64,000 nt of DNA from Paracamarosporium sp. OC-R06-R3 (Eukaryota > Ascomycota > Dothideomycetes > Pleosporales > Didymosphaeriaceae): NCBI GenBank assembly GCA_019828545.1, contig JACVRA010000044.1:310001-374000 (forward strand), written 5' to 3'. How positions within the stretch are numbered: the stretch's first letter is position 1; every line of letters starts with the position of its first letter. Made by a program: the position numbers and the translations under genes. This document shows positions 1-10,371 of this stretch, piece by piece. The notes below the pieces were generated by a model. It saw only the letters and a program-made list of their open reading frames with translations, searched no databases and had not been told where the DNA came from.

Positions 1-634
1 ATTCACATTTTGAGAGTGGTAGATTGAAAATGGACTCACAGAATACTCATGGTGCCTTTCCTGTAGTCTTGGATAAGAAAAAGCACAGAATAGGATAGAT
101 GAGGTGTATAGTGTACGTATGGATGGAACGAAAGTACAAATATACTACAGATGGCTGGTCTGGTCTTAGAAGCTGTTAGATCTGAAGATATCGTATCAGC
201 AGCCTTACATTCTAATGGAGTTTTACCTGGGCAAATGTTTGTATCAACATAGATGTTTGAGCAAACGCATCAGAATCGTAGCACAATTACTTCAAGAATT
301 ATATATCATACGTCAAATGGAATCCTGTTTTCATCACACCGGTTAGGACTTCGCTGTCCAACTCGCACGTGATCTATTTCTTTCTAAGAATGTGCACCGA
401 CCAGCTATGCACTGGTGCAGCTCGATAGCCCTATATAACATCAAAACATGAGCCCAATACTAGGTGTCAACACCCACTTACCTTATCGCCTCAACTAAAC
501 CCTTCAAGTCGGAGCAACCCTGTTAAATCAGTATCTATCCGGTATACGCACGCACAGCCCACTCACTCAAACAGAAATTAGAACGAGACCAGATTAGCGA
601 GACCGACACCGCGAACGAGAATGGTGAGAGTCCA
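1..634. other. Intergenic, no gene seen
   Basis: I see no supported open frame in this stretch. It is moderately AT-rich. The last 200 bp are rich in short C/A runs and probably act as promoter and 5' leader for the small gene that starts at 635. Confidence 0.5.
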
Positions 635-1296
635 ATGGATATCCATAGTATGTTCAGAACGTACAAATATCCGGGCCAGGCAGATACCTTAGCTAACCCT
701 CATGAAGTTGCCCTCGACATCGTAATTGCTCTCCGCCACCGAGACTACCAGCTTCGTTTCCAGAGGCACACTCAAAACCAGCTACAGATCAATCAGGATG
801 GGGAAAAATTACAGGAAAAGTGCATAGCACTACGAAAAGAAATTGAAGGTCAAAACGAGGTAGGCCCGCCAGACACAACCTCAACTTAAAGAGTTAAGAG
901 CTGACACAGTTTTAGGCAGAATAACCTTGAGGAGAGGCATCTCAGGCGGATTATCGAGTGCGATAAGGAAGCCATGGCGATTGAGCAGCGCCACACCAAC
1001 GATAGACGTGAAGCCATCGATCTGCTTAAGGATATATTAGAGCATGAGGACCCGCAAACTGACGATTCAAGGATTCAATACTTTTTGCGTTCCAGGAGGA
1101 ATTGCTAGAGGAAGAAGGGGACGTCCGGCAACACCTGCATGTTCCCTTTCTCGACGTGCTATTTCCAGACATGGACGAGGATACACGCTTCATGATATCC
1201 TTGGTCCGCGGAGTACCGGAGGAAAAACAGATGCGCTATCTGAAGACGGTCTTGAAGTGGAGTGGGGAGGTTATTAAGCATGAGGAGGTGGATTGA
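635..1296 (+). CDS. Small coiled-coil-like protein, unknown function
   Basis: Exon 1 is 635-859 and starts at an ATG (MDIHSMFRTY). It ends in GAG before the donor GTAGGC. Exon 2 resumes at 920 after GGCAG in the same frame (NNLEERHLRR). A third coding block begins at 1096 after TTCCAG (EELLEEEGDV) and runs to TGA at 1294-1296. All three parts are rich in Glu, Arg, Gln and Lys with heptad-like Leu/Ile spacing. This suggests a coiled coil, but I recognise no family. The exon 2 to exon 3 join is not solved: no GT donor in exon 2 has the required phase 0, and reading through gives a stop. Either a non-consensus donor near GAGGAC (about 1048) is used, or the gene is damaged. Two more small unknown genes follow on the same strand. 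Confidence 0.5.
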
Positions 1297-1583
1297 ACGC
1301 GTTCTCCGCGATCTGACTGTTCTATATATATACTCAGCATTGATATGTTGGTCCTAAGATGTTCGGGGCCGATTGGAGAAGCAAGCGATTGTTGAGACAT
1401 GGAATTGGCGTTCCAATATGGATGGGCATGGTATGGATATCTGGAGCTTGAGACTTGCGCTCAGTGTGCCGCTGATGGGGTTATAGTATGGGGAATCCTG
1501 CTAGTTAGATGCCTCCTATAATGAGTAAGTGCAGAGGCTGAAACTTAGTCTAGGAATATACTATATCCCAATACCACGAGAAC

Positions 1584-2141
1584 ATGATAGCGAATACATT
1601 CCAACGCGATATCGTCTACATCAAGAAAGCATTTAATGAGAGTCCGAAAAAGAAGTTGCAAGCCTACAATGACACTCGCGCGACTACTAAAAAGATCAAA
1701 AAAGAATGTGAAGCCGCGTTGAACTCCGTAAAGCAACATAAGAAAGCATGGAACAAGCTTCGGGTCTTGCGGTCTTCCTTCAGTGAAGGTAGCAAGCGCG
1801 CCGCTAACAGCGATGAGGTCGCAACGAAAACTATCTACGAGGAGGAGTTCACCCCACACGATGAAGCGATACAGCGTCTGAAGAGTGTGGTCGACCAGAT
1901 TTATGCATGGGTAAATCAATCTGAAGACACATTCGCCTGATAAGATCATAAGGACAAGATGCTGATTCGTCACCAGATCAAGAAACAGTTCGAGGTCGCC
2001 GCTGCAGCAGTGATTCAATTGGATTTGGAGATGGAAAAACTGGCCATTTATGGGTCCAAGGAGGAGTTTGCCGAGATAAAGAAGCTCGCTTTGCTCCGCA
2101 GACGGGGTGTCCCATCGTTTCCCCGCACACCCACTTCGTGA
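1584..2141 (+). CDS. Small Lys-rich coiled-coil-like protein, unknown function
   Basis: Exon 1 is 1584-1910, from ATG (MIANTFQRDI) to Trp before the donor GTAAAT. A 42-bp intron ends at ATAAG (1952), and exon 2 runs in phase from 1953 to TGA at 2139-2141. The product is about 171 residues, charged and mostly helical-looking, with no recognised domain. The 3' end is uncertain. Another coding-looking patch (residues like SMEAGIVANPAVSQ) lies near 2250-2326 before a good GTAAGT donor, so the real gene may have further exons that I could not connect. A 221-codon open frame on the opposite strand covers the same DNA. I judge it a shadow because its composition is less protein-like. Confidence 0.5.
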
Positions 2142-2610
2142 AGAGGACCCCATCCCAACCACCCTCGTTTGAATGACTGGATATCCGCCCCGGAACTTCG
2201 GAACGTACATTGTGAGTCACAGAGACTTATCATGACCTTTAGTCTTTCTATGGAAGCGGGCATAGTGGCCAATCCTGCAGTTAGCCAGAACAATGACAGC
2301 CTACCAATTCATCGACCCTTCTTCATGTAAGTGTGTTGCAGACCTTTCACGAAGGTTTCTCCTCTACCAGCTGGATGGTAGCGGTGACGTGGTGAACTAT
2401 GCATCTCATCTGTTTCAGCCGGGCGTTTTAAAACAAACTGTATGGTTCGGGCTTTCGTACGCGTCTTTGTGTTACCTCGCGTCCGGTCGAATCATGTTTG
2501 CAGGCCAGTGGAAAATCACCAGGGCCCCTGCAGGTGATGGGTATAAGTACTTGAGCTATTGGACCTTCATGTTGGCTTTGGACAACCAAACAACATAGAC
2601 ACATTTTCTT

Positions 2611-2643
<33 letters not shown>
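2611..2643. repeat. Trinucleotide microsatellite (TAC)11
   Basis: Eleven perfect TAC units lie directly in front of the ATG at 2659, so they fall in the 5' leader or core promoter of the next gene. A tract of this kind is expected to vary in length between isolates. Confidence 0.95.
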
Positions 2644-2658
2644 ATCCATACTAAAAAG

Positions 2659-3262
2659 ATGGCGCCAGTAAGAAAGGGCCAATCGAACAAAACGAAACGG
2701 GCATATACCACTCCAGGTGCCCCAGACGCTCTTGTGCCGAAGCAAGTGATTGTAGAAGATTTTGCCTCGGATGGTATGTTTCATATTCTTGTATAATTTT
2801 ATGAGTACAATGGTTGATACAAAGTAGACGAGCTGGCGATGAACAATTCATTTACAGAACTTCCAGCGCAAGCCCCTGCCAGACCTCTCGAGAACGAACA
2901 GTCTAGTACTCAAACAAATGACAGTTCCGGAGTTCATAGTGAGACACGGTTGTTCACAAAGAAAATGGAAGAGATACAGAGTTTTGAGGTGAAAACTGGG
3001 CATGTGCCCGGTCATTTTGCCAAGATTTTAGCCTCGTCTTATTTAACGATGTGTAATATCTGGGAAAGTATTGGTACGTATGACGATCTTGAATCTTATG
3101 GGTATTTATAAGAACTCTGGTTGCAGTTGACTAAAGCTGAGCAGAGGATCAGAGCAAGAAGCCCTAATTATGAGGGTGCTCAAAACCATCGGAAGTGTGA
3201 CGTGTGTCTCCCTTTCTCATACTTAGTTTCAGCCTCGCGTTGGCCGTGAGGAATCGCGCTGA
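2659..3262 (+). CDS. Small multi-exon protein, unknown function
   Basis: The start ATG is at 2659 (MAPVRKGQSNK). Exon 1 ends at 2773 (G before GTATGT). Exon 2 is 2828-3073 and ends before GTACGT. The next usable acceptor is TAAAG at 3136, because the nearer TTGCAG leads to a stop two codons later. Exon 3 would be 3137-3201 (AEQRIRARSPNYEG). A short last exon from about 3233 would end at TGA 3260-3262, but its 31-bp intron is suspiciously short, so the C-terminus is unsure. The protein is about 145 residues and polar, with a basic N-terminus. I recognise no domain and see no signal peptide. It is third in a row of small unknown genes on this strand. Confidence 0.5.
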
Positions 3263-3774
3263 TCTCTACACTGGGCATCATTTGGCACGTAAGGCATTTT
3301 CAAAATTGACTTTCTTTTCAATGTAAGATTTTAACAATTGTTGATGATGTGGGTACTAGATATTGGATATGGTTTGGTAGCTAAAGCTATGTAGATTGGG
3401 GCAGGTCCTCGGAAGAGATGGCCATACTTCTCCTTTACTGTTATACTGCATGTACGCCAGAGATGTCATTTCGTAGAAGCTTTCTTATATAGTTTATGTA
3501 GAGAAGTGATGTTTTTCAAGTTGCTCTATTACCGGAAATGTATAGTATAGGTGGCGGTACCAAATATGGGCGCCATTGCCACGCTTCCCTCCAAACCATG
3601 ATAGAAGTTCACCAACGCCCCGGAAAGTACCACACCTTCTTTTTATAGACTAAAAAAATATCATTTCTCCGGTTCTTTAAGTACCGTCGTTTTTTCCCCT
3701 CTTCTTGTCATCACAAATTAGACAAACGAAAGCGACACCATGTCATACATTCCATACTCAACCCCAAAACCAAA
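3263..3774. other. Intergenic, promoter of secreted peptide gene
   Basis: No gene is visible here. A TATA-like sequence (CTTTTTATAGAC) near 3640 and a pyrimidine-rich leader (CCCCTCTTCTTGTC) around 3695 precede the ATG at 3775. Both fit a fungal core promoter. Confidence 0.4.
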
Positions 3775-4131
3775 ATGAAATTAAACTACACGTTCACGAC
3801 AGCCATCGTAGTCGCGACCGGTGTCTCTGCAATGAGCATCCCGCGGCCATGGATTCACGACGATGCCCGCAACTACCGCGACAACCACATAAAACCGAGG
3901 CCAAGCATCCAAAGCGAAGAAAGCTATTTGAGTGCATACCAACTCTCTAACTCCGGTTCTCTCTTGCCACCTTCGCGGTCTCGTCGTGGTGTCGAAGCCG
4001 CGCTCTTCTCTCCTACCGAGGCCAATGAGGAAAAGCACCGCTTGCATTCTCACGCAGAGTATCTCAATAAACACAGATTACACAGCCATGATAAATACCC
4101 GGTAAACTTAGACCCACACTCACAGCAGTAG
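3775..4131 (+). CDS. Small secreted repeat peptide precursor (effector-like)
   Basis: This single-exon gene encodes 118 residues. Residues 1-19 (MKLNYTFTTAIVVATGVSA) look like a signal peptide with a hydrophobic core and an Ala-rich cleavage end. The mature part has no Cys. It carries a dibasic stretch (SRSRRG, around residue 70) that could be cut by a Kex2-type protease. Near the C-terminus is a tandem imperfect 12-residue repeat, KHRLHSHAEYLN followed by KHRLHSHDKYPV, which is rich in His. Kex2-cut repeat precursors are known in fungi as sources of secreted or cyclised peptides, but only two units are present here and no processing enzymes lie nearby. The family is not recognised. The function (effector, peptide precursor or metal-binding peptide) is inference. 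Confidence 0.65.
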   Translation: MKLNYTFTTAIVVATGVSAMSIPRPWIHDDARNYRDNHIKPRPSIQSEESYLSAYQLSNSGSLLPPSRSRRGVEAALFSPTEANEEKHRLHSHAEYLNKHRLHSHDKYPVNLDPHSQQ

Positions 4132-4380
4132 GAGACGAATTATGCAGATATTTGTGGGAAGGTTGGAGTTGGAGGTTAATCGCTTGTATGTGGACTTGTT
4201 TGTTGGAAGAGACGGATAAGCTGTTGGCCCGGGGGGGATGCGGAAGTGATATTGTTTTCATATTAATGTTAGCCATGAATGACGGGTTTGTGATTGGATG
4301 GTATGAAACGAATGTTTTCTGATATTCATGTCGTCGTCATCATAATCGTTGAATAAGAGAACCGATACCAGTTACTACCC

Positions 4381-5289
4381 TCAGACATCCGTAGCACCGA
4401 TGAGCTCCCTCAATATCTCCTCCTGATGATTAAACCCAAAGCTTACGTGTCCCTCTCCTTCCATCATGTTCAGCTTCGCACCAGGTAAGAGATCTTTCGC
4501 CTTCAGCGCCATCGCAGCCGGGCAGTTGATATCTTTTGTACCATGCCATAGTGTCAGGGGCACGCCGCTCTCGCCAACGTTAAGTTCTTTGAGCTCGAAA
4601 CCCCAGGGACTTCCGTTAAGCTTGTTCTCCATACCCGTGCCTTGGCCGCCTTGCCTAAGTCCTTCTCTAGTGCCCTCGCAAAATCCCGGCCAGTTCTTCT
4701 CGTCTTTCATGGCACGCTTGTCGATCTCAAGCCTGCCGTCGATTGCTTTCGCAAGGGTATCCTCATATACCTTTGGGTCCGGATTGCGTGCTGCTTTTCC
4801 AACCACCATGTCGGCAACTGTGCTTACGATGCCGCTTGTCCATGGCGCGGTCCAGATCATAAGACGCAAACCGGGCATCATTCCGGCGGTTCCAAGAGAG
4901 GTTGGGTATAATCCAGAGACGACAGCTGCACCGGCTAAGCGGTTCTTCGGGACGCTCTTCACGCAGGCTAGCACATATGGGCCACCGCCGCTCCAGCCAA
5001 AGACATAGAAGGCTTGTATCTTCAAGTGGTTTGCGAGAGCGATGACATCCTTGGGCCAGTCTAGGAACGTGCGGTCGGGCTGGAAGCTTGAATTGCCGAG
5101 TCCCGGGCGGTCAGGGACAACTAGGCGCACACCGAGCTTCGCTGCAGCTGTGTGCCATATTTTTCCTTCTTTGCGGGATGATGCGAAGGAATGGAAGTAG
5201 AAGACGCTCGTGTGCGGGACTGGCGAGCCGTAAATCGCGTACGACAGGACGCGTCCATCGTCGAGCGTCAGATTGTCAGACTCCCTCAT
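4381..5289 (-). CDS. Alpha/beta hydrolase fold protein
   Basis: This intronless gene encodes 302 residues from ATG at 5289. The longer open frame upstream starts only with TTG. A nucleophile elbow GWSGGG places the catalytic Ser at about residue 100. An acid candidate lies in HGTKDINCP near residue 252, and a C-terminal His in GEGHVSF near 280. Order and spacing match the Ser-Asp-His triad of the family. An N-terminal strand with HSF takes the place of the usual HG oxyanion motif, and PDRPGLGNS follows it. There is no signal peptide or membrane segment, so it is probably cytosolic. Similar proteins hydrolyse esters, epoxides or lactones, and the substrate cannot be told from sequence. Confidence 0.88.
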   Translation of the reverse strand: MRESDNLTLDDGRVLSYAIYGSPVPHTSVFYFHSFASSRKEGKIWHTAAAKLGVRLVVPDRPGLGNSSFQPDRTFLDWPKDVIALANHLKIQAFYVFGWSGGGPYVLACVKSVPKNRLAGAAVVSGLYPTSLGTAGMMPGLRLMIWTAPWTSGIVSTVADMVVGKAARNPDPKVYEDTLAKAIDGRLEIDKRAMKDEKNWPGFCEGTREGLRQGGQGTGMENKLNGSPWGFELKELNVGESGVPLTLWHGTKDINCPAAMALKAKDLLPGAKLNMMEGEGHVSFGFNHQEEILRELIGATDV

Positions 5290-6086
5290 CCTAAACGGTT
5301 GAGCGCGCGCAGAAGCGCTGGAGCGCAAGAAGAGAGGTGGTGCGTGGCCATTTGGAAGGTGGCCTAAAGTGTTTATAAGAGGGGTTGCGAGCGTGTGTTG
5401 ACACAGCCCACTTTGGATGGAACGATGTGCAGCGAGCGCTAAGGCACTTCTAGCTGTGAATGGCTAAGCGTGACAGCTCTTTTTCAACCTCCTTCTATGT
5501 GCTGTGCAACTGACCGTGTACCCCCAGGGAGTGATGCGCTATTTACTGCCTTGGGAGAGGGGAAGGAGGAGTCGATCGTCGCATCCATGCGCTGCATGCT
5601 GTCATCTCGGATGTTCGCCACCGGTTACACCGCATCTGACATGTGTACTAAGCCAGTCTTGTCGCCATCGTCCTACATAATATTATCGCTTACTCCCATC
5701 GCCCACCTGATCGCTCGGACTTGTACATCGCACAAAAGCACGTGAAAGATTTAAATATATGACAGTGGAACGGGAAGTCGCCAAATTGAGCGCCAAGAAC
5801 AAACGGTCGCGTCGTCTGCCTTTTCCATTCACCTGTGCTCTACGGGTAACAAAAATGCTCTTGTGTGTGTTTACTGGCATATCTTCCAGGAATTCTTCAC
5901 ATTTTACTACCATTGGTGGCACACATTAACGAGAAGAACAACCCCCATTCGGCCAACTGGGCATAATGCTCAGTCTATCTCATCCCATTTCGGTCATCTT
6001 CCCCTCTGATGGCCCCCGGTTAATCATATCCACCATTCTCTCATGTCTTAATGTGCAATTGGCTAAGCGTCCCCCCTTCTCAGCCC
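5290..6086. other. Intergenic, no gene seen
   Basis: This is the promoter side of the hydrolase gene and the 3' side of the gene ending at 6087. Short open frames on both strands here lack family signals or splice logic. I see nothing else. Confidence 0.5.
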
Positions 6087-6912
6087 TTACATCCCCAACC
6101 TTGACCTCACAGGTAACAACTCGGTCAACCTATCCTCGCAGAATTGCTTCTTCTCCAAGGTCTCCCGTATCAGTGCCTTAGCATGTGGACTTAGAGCATC
6201 CATGGCTTCAAGTAAGGCTAAGGTCGTATCGATAGTTTCGAGGTGGGAGACGATCATTTCCTCAAACGCAAGAAAGAGGTCGCGGTAGTCGGAAACCAGC
6301 TGTTCGTGGCCACACAAGAAATGTGCGCGTCGAGCCATGGCTTTTTGCTCGGCGTCGGCCTGTCAGAAGTTATGCTGGTATCTTTCGTGCTTCAGGAACC
6401 GGGAAGCGTAGTATACGAACCTTCTCTATCTCGCGGCGGATCTCTGAGGAAGACATACGTAGAATACGGTCATCGCGCGTCCTATCCTCGTGCTGCTGCT
6501 TGTCAGCTTCAAATTTATGAGACGTAATTCTAGGATATGGTTTTATACGAACCCTCTCTTCATTACGCCCTGTCAAGCTGGTAGCCACATGAACTGGGTC
6601 TTCTTTGACAGTTTTCAGCCAACTCGAAACGTTCTCACGCGAACCTTGGATGGCCTCAGAAGAAACAGATCGGCTGATTACACTCGCATTGGCATCGTCC
6701 TCTCGTTTCTCTTGGGCGGGAGAGTCGTTGATACTCGTAAGAGGATTTGGCAAGACCGGGGCGGTCTCTTCGTACATGGAACGCAGGTTGGTACTACTTG
6801 CATGTCGAGGCTTTGGGTGCACTTTTTCTGAGGCGAGCGATTTGAGATCAGCGACGGACTTGCGAAGGAAATTGTTGCGAAAAGCCTTCTTGAGGAGATC
6901 TTTGCGTGCCAT
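6087..6912 (-). CDS. Hypothetical protein, 254 residues, two exons
   Basis: Exon 1 is 6421-6912, starting at ATG (MARKDLLKKAF). A 61-bp intron (6360-6420) has donor GTTCGT and acceptor CTGACAG. Exon 2 is 6087-6359 in phase 0. The N-terminal 110 residues are basic and Ser-rich and look disordered. The rest is helical, with a charged stretch (SSEIRREIEK) and a C-terminal part of repeated acidic/Leu helices (ETIDTTLALLEAMDAL). No catalytic or transmembrane motif is visible and I do not recognise the family. It lies head to head with the gene starting at 7185, about 270 bp away, so the two probably share a promoter. Confidence 0.7.
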
Positions 6913-7184
6913 ATTGTCGACCGTTTACATAGGCGCTTGAGGTTGAAAGAGTTTGGACCAGTCGTGGCGGGCGCGAGACGGGTGCGAAATGTTGAGCGGC
7001 GGACTTGTTTGGCTGCTGTCTCACCGGGTAACAAACGCCCTAAGCCACCAAAGTGCGTGGGCCTGTTTACAATCACTGGCCACCGTTGCTTTACACTCTA
7101 TCGATTTTATCCTCTTTCTGGACACTACATAGTTCCTCCGCCGCCATCTTTCCACGCTACAAAAGAACACGATCAGTTGATCCA

Positions 7185-7951
7185 ATGACGGACATCAAAG
7201 AAATCATCGATGCGGTCGAACTCAACGACACGAACCCACGCGACGTTGATTTGTTCCGAAACTACCTCCAGAACGCAGCTTCGGATGCTGTGAGAGATTT
7301 GCTCGTCGTAGCAGCTTCTACAAAGATGATCATAACTGCTATTCTCTCTGACACTACAAGTCCCCAGCGCATGTGTGTCGTAGCTGACCTCGTCCTGTGC
7401 GCTGCAACTGAAGCCAACGGAAACTCAATCATGTTTACCAGTCAGTGCTTTGAGCATGATATCACGCCGAGGCTGCTCACACATACGTAGCACTCTACAA
7501 TGCCTATTTGTCTTACGACCTAGCCTCTTCCATCGGCAACCTTGACGATGTGGACAAGGAACGAGTTGAGTTAGGATACGCTCTTGCTGCTTGTCTACCG
7601 TTGCTTCCGCGAGAGTCTCTTGAGAAGGTCGCGATTGATTTTGCCGAGTATACGAAGGTGAAGAGAATGAAGGAGGTACAAAGTAATATTATCGTTCCTC
7701 CACCAGATATAACTACGTTTCTTACGGTTCAACTAGGCATCATCGACGTAGTCCGTGGCCAGAACGAGAATGTCAATGCAGCGTCCCCAAACAAGGACCG
7801 TACTGCCTTCCCCCAACAGAGGTGCTACCGTTACATTCAGGAGATGGATACGGAGGGCTTGACAAAGTTGCTTTCGAGGTTGGCACTGTCACAATATCAC
7901 ATTGATGCTGTGAAGAAGGAAGCTTTGGCCCGACTGAGACAGGAGGAGTAG
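7185..7951 (+). CDS. Hypothetical helical protein, 238 residues
   Basis: Exon 1 is 7185-7440 from ATG (MTDIKEIIDAV). A 50-bp intron (7441-7490) has donor GTCAGT and acceptor CGTAG. Exon 2 is 7491-7951, with the split codon giving Thr. The sequence is acidic to neutral and almost entirely amphipathic helix. It shows Leu/Ile spacing like an alpha-solenoid or adaptor (LGYALAACLPLLPRESLEK), but no named repeat is identifiable. There is no signal peptide. It is divergent from the hypothetical gene at 6087-6912. Confidence 0.7.
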
Positions 7952-8452
7952 GGACAGGGCGGTCAGGTGAGATGCTATTTCAGCCTGCGATGCGAGTGCG
8001 AGATGCATCAGGACGGATGGTGTAAGTCATGTCGCAGATTAAGATACCCTGGGAACCACAAAGAACTGCAGTGAACGTACTTGAAGATCAGAATTGTCTG
8101 CTTCGGTATTATCTATCCTGGCCCAAACCGGGATATTCGGATTTTTGTACATAATATTGTACAGCCATCATAAGAAAACAAGAAAGCCAGATACGCTTCT
8201 GGATGTAACCAAAGAGCTTAACATGTTGAGTACCACTAATGTTGCATCGCCGACCCTGGAGTACCATAACACTTTAAGAGCCGTCTTCTCCATAAAACCG
8301 TCTTTTACCTACCGTGGCCCTATACTCACTCCCAGACTATCTCATTCGCTCTATATCAGACATCACCTTTCTAACTTTATCTTTCTAAATTGACTTACCT
8401 GATTTGTTCTCAACACATGTTGCTGCCCATCCAGCTTCACGTTCTTGGCGCC
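7952..8452. other. Intergenic between convergent genes
   Basis: This spacer lies between two convergent genes. An open frame at 8094-8393 begins with TTG and contains a hydrophobic patch but has no ATG start, so I do not call it. Confidence 0.45.
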
Positions 8453-9289
8453 CTAATCCCCAACGTGCACCTTTTCGTTGTCCTTCCGGCTCACAGCACT
8501 AGGTTTGGATATACATCGCAATCCCGTTTCAGAGCTGAAGCTGTGCAAGGTACCCGCACGTGTAGCTTTCTCTGTACAGGACGGAAGATGTTGCTTAAGG
8601 AACCATGCCTGTTGGTACACGGATGTGCCACAGTGCGGGCAGTATGTGGGTTCCTTTCGCGTCTGTTCCGGTTTGGTCGCGGTATCCGGGTGACCTGCGG
8701 GTGAAGAGGCAAACTGAGTTACGCTCGCAACGTTCGTATTTTTGCGCGGCGGTGGAGGGCGATACGTGAACTTGGTGGGTGGGATCTCAGGTGGGACTTG
8801 GATAAAGTCGATTTGAAATCCGTGAGCCTTCTGGGTGGACAGCTGGAAGTAACAACGCTTGAGGTCAAAGTCCGGATGTATTGCCTTCTTTTCCATCACG
8901 GTCAAAGAGCGCCAATACTCTTTGCAATCGAGGGGACCAGTGCACTTCAGGTGTGACATCAGCGCGCCGCGAGACATGTACGCTTCGCACTGCGGACACT
9001 GCATCTCATTGGGTAGCTCAGGTGCAGTACCAGAGTTACCTTGCTCGCATGCCAGATTGAGAATGCTGAAACACCAGTTCGGCATCGGAAAGTCCTTATG
9101 GCAGTGGTCGCAGGTGATTTCGGGTCGATTGTAACTGGAGTTAGTAGTTATGGCCTGCTCTTGCTCGATTCGGCGGTCACATTGATCAAGAGCGAGCTCT
9201 AAAGGACCGAAGATGTTGTCCAGGACGTGATTGTCGATTGCATATTGCGCGTTTTCTCTCAAACTTCCTTGATTTCGAGAAGCGGCCAT
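8453..9289 (-). CDS. Cys/His zinc-finger-like protein, 278 residues
   Basis: This intronless gene starts at ATG 9289 (MAASRNQGSL); the upstream part of the open frame starts only at TTG. Three separated metal-binding-type clusters are visible: CDHCHKDFP near residue 61; CPQCEAYM followed by HLKC near residues 100-115; and CPHCGTSV followed by HLPSC near the C-terminus. Each resembles half of a C2H2 or C2HC finger. The linker between the second and third cluster is Pro-rich. The likely role is nucleic-acid or protein binding in the nucleus or cytosol, which is inference. I recognise no named family. Confidence 0.72.
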   Translation of the reverse strand: MAASRNQGSLRENAQYAIDNHVLDNIFGPLELALDQCDRRIEQEQAITTNSSYNRPEITCDHCHKDFPMPNWCFSILNLACEQGNSGTAPELPNEMQCPQCEAYMSRGALMSHLKCTGPLDCKEYWRSLTVMEKKAIHPDFDLKRCYFQLSTQKAHGFQIDFIQVPPEIPPTKFTYRPPPPRKNTNVASVTQFASSPAGHPDTATKPEQTRKEPTYCPHCGTSVYQQAWFLKQHLPSCTEKATRAGTLHSFSSETGLRCISKPSAVSRKDNEKVHVGD

Positions 9290-10371
9290 TTTGGTGTCCG
9301 TGGCCGTTTTCAAGCGTTGTTGAGGAAGTTTACATCAACAAACAGATAACAAGTCCGCAAAGGTGCCAAGCATGACTAACCACGCTAGCATTCATTATGG
9401 CTGACTGATCGCCCTTGCTCATTGTGCAACTGAAGCTTCCCTAGCAATGAGGCAGTACAAACATATGAGAACAAAAGGATGAGTAGCTGTCGTGAGCGGG
9501 GACATTATATTCCACGCAGGGCTAGCACAGAACTCTCTACTCAAAAAGCCTTTGTTCCATGTTGAGACGTTTCTGCTGGCATCTTGTTTTTATATCTGCT
9601 AGAAAGTTTGCCTATTTATTTACGATGTAAAAATAGATCACTTCTACTAGACCCAGAAAATATCATCATAAAAGACAGTGATGTACGAGACGGCAGTGTG
9701 CTAATGTTGCACTGTATGATTGCAACGTGTAAAACTAGTAGTTTACAGGTGTTTTATTAAGTGAGTAGAAAGGCTCCTTTGTAACCCTAGTTTTCTTTCC
9801 GGCATGATATGAGGCAAACGAGCGAATTAAAAAGGGTTGACGTCTCCCCTCTAATCAACTGATTTTACTGTCTGTGGAGAGTTATTTGTGGCTGGAGCGA
9901 TGCTAAAATATTCTCATATCTCTCTATGCCGCTGCTATAAATTGTTATCAGAGGTAACATCTGCCATGACAATATCATTACGATTGCTAAGTTGCCTATA
10001 ATCAGTATGCCGGAAAGTACGCCCAAAGAAAAGAAATTAGATGAGATCAAGGAAGCGAGGGTTGACTTCGTATATCATTGAAATTCAATCTATTACTCGT
10101 AGAAACGTCTGTTTCTGATAAATTATGATGATCGAAGCCCAAGACATTGCAGCTGTGAGTAACTCCAGGAGTACGCAAGGCCAGACAAGATCTGGGTTCA
10201 ATATCAAGAGCCGCCTCCCAAACCGTTAAGTAAACATCTCTCAAACGCCCCTAGAAATTATCGCTACTTATGCAGCATTGTTCCAAAGATGACCGTACCA
10301 AACGAGACCCCATTAAACTATGCCAGCCCATGTACGATATGTAGCATATCGGAGACCCAGCCTTCGCCTCC
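9290..10371. other. Intergenic, AT-rich, no solid gene
   Basis: Short minus-strand frames around 9865-10244 include one hydrophobic segment (SGILIIGNLAIVMILSW), but no start, splice sites or family support a gene. The region looks like promoter plus spacer with a local AT-rich part (9600-9850). Confidence 0.45.

Noticed and set aside
1545..2210. 221-codon minus-strand frame
   Set aside because: It starts and ends without promoter or splice support and overlaps a better plus-strand two-exon model; its composition is Cys/Leu-rich like an antisense shadow.
8094..8393. 99-codon plus-strand frame with a hydrophobic patch
   Set aside because: No ATG at its start (TTG), no domain and no splice support.
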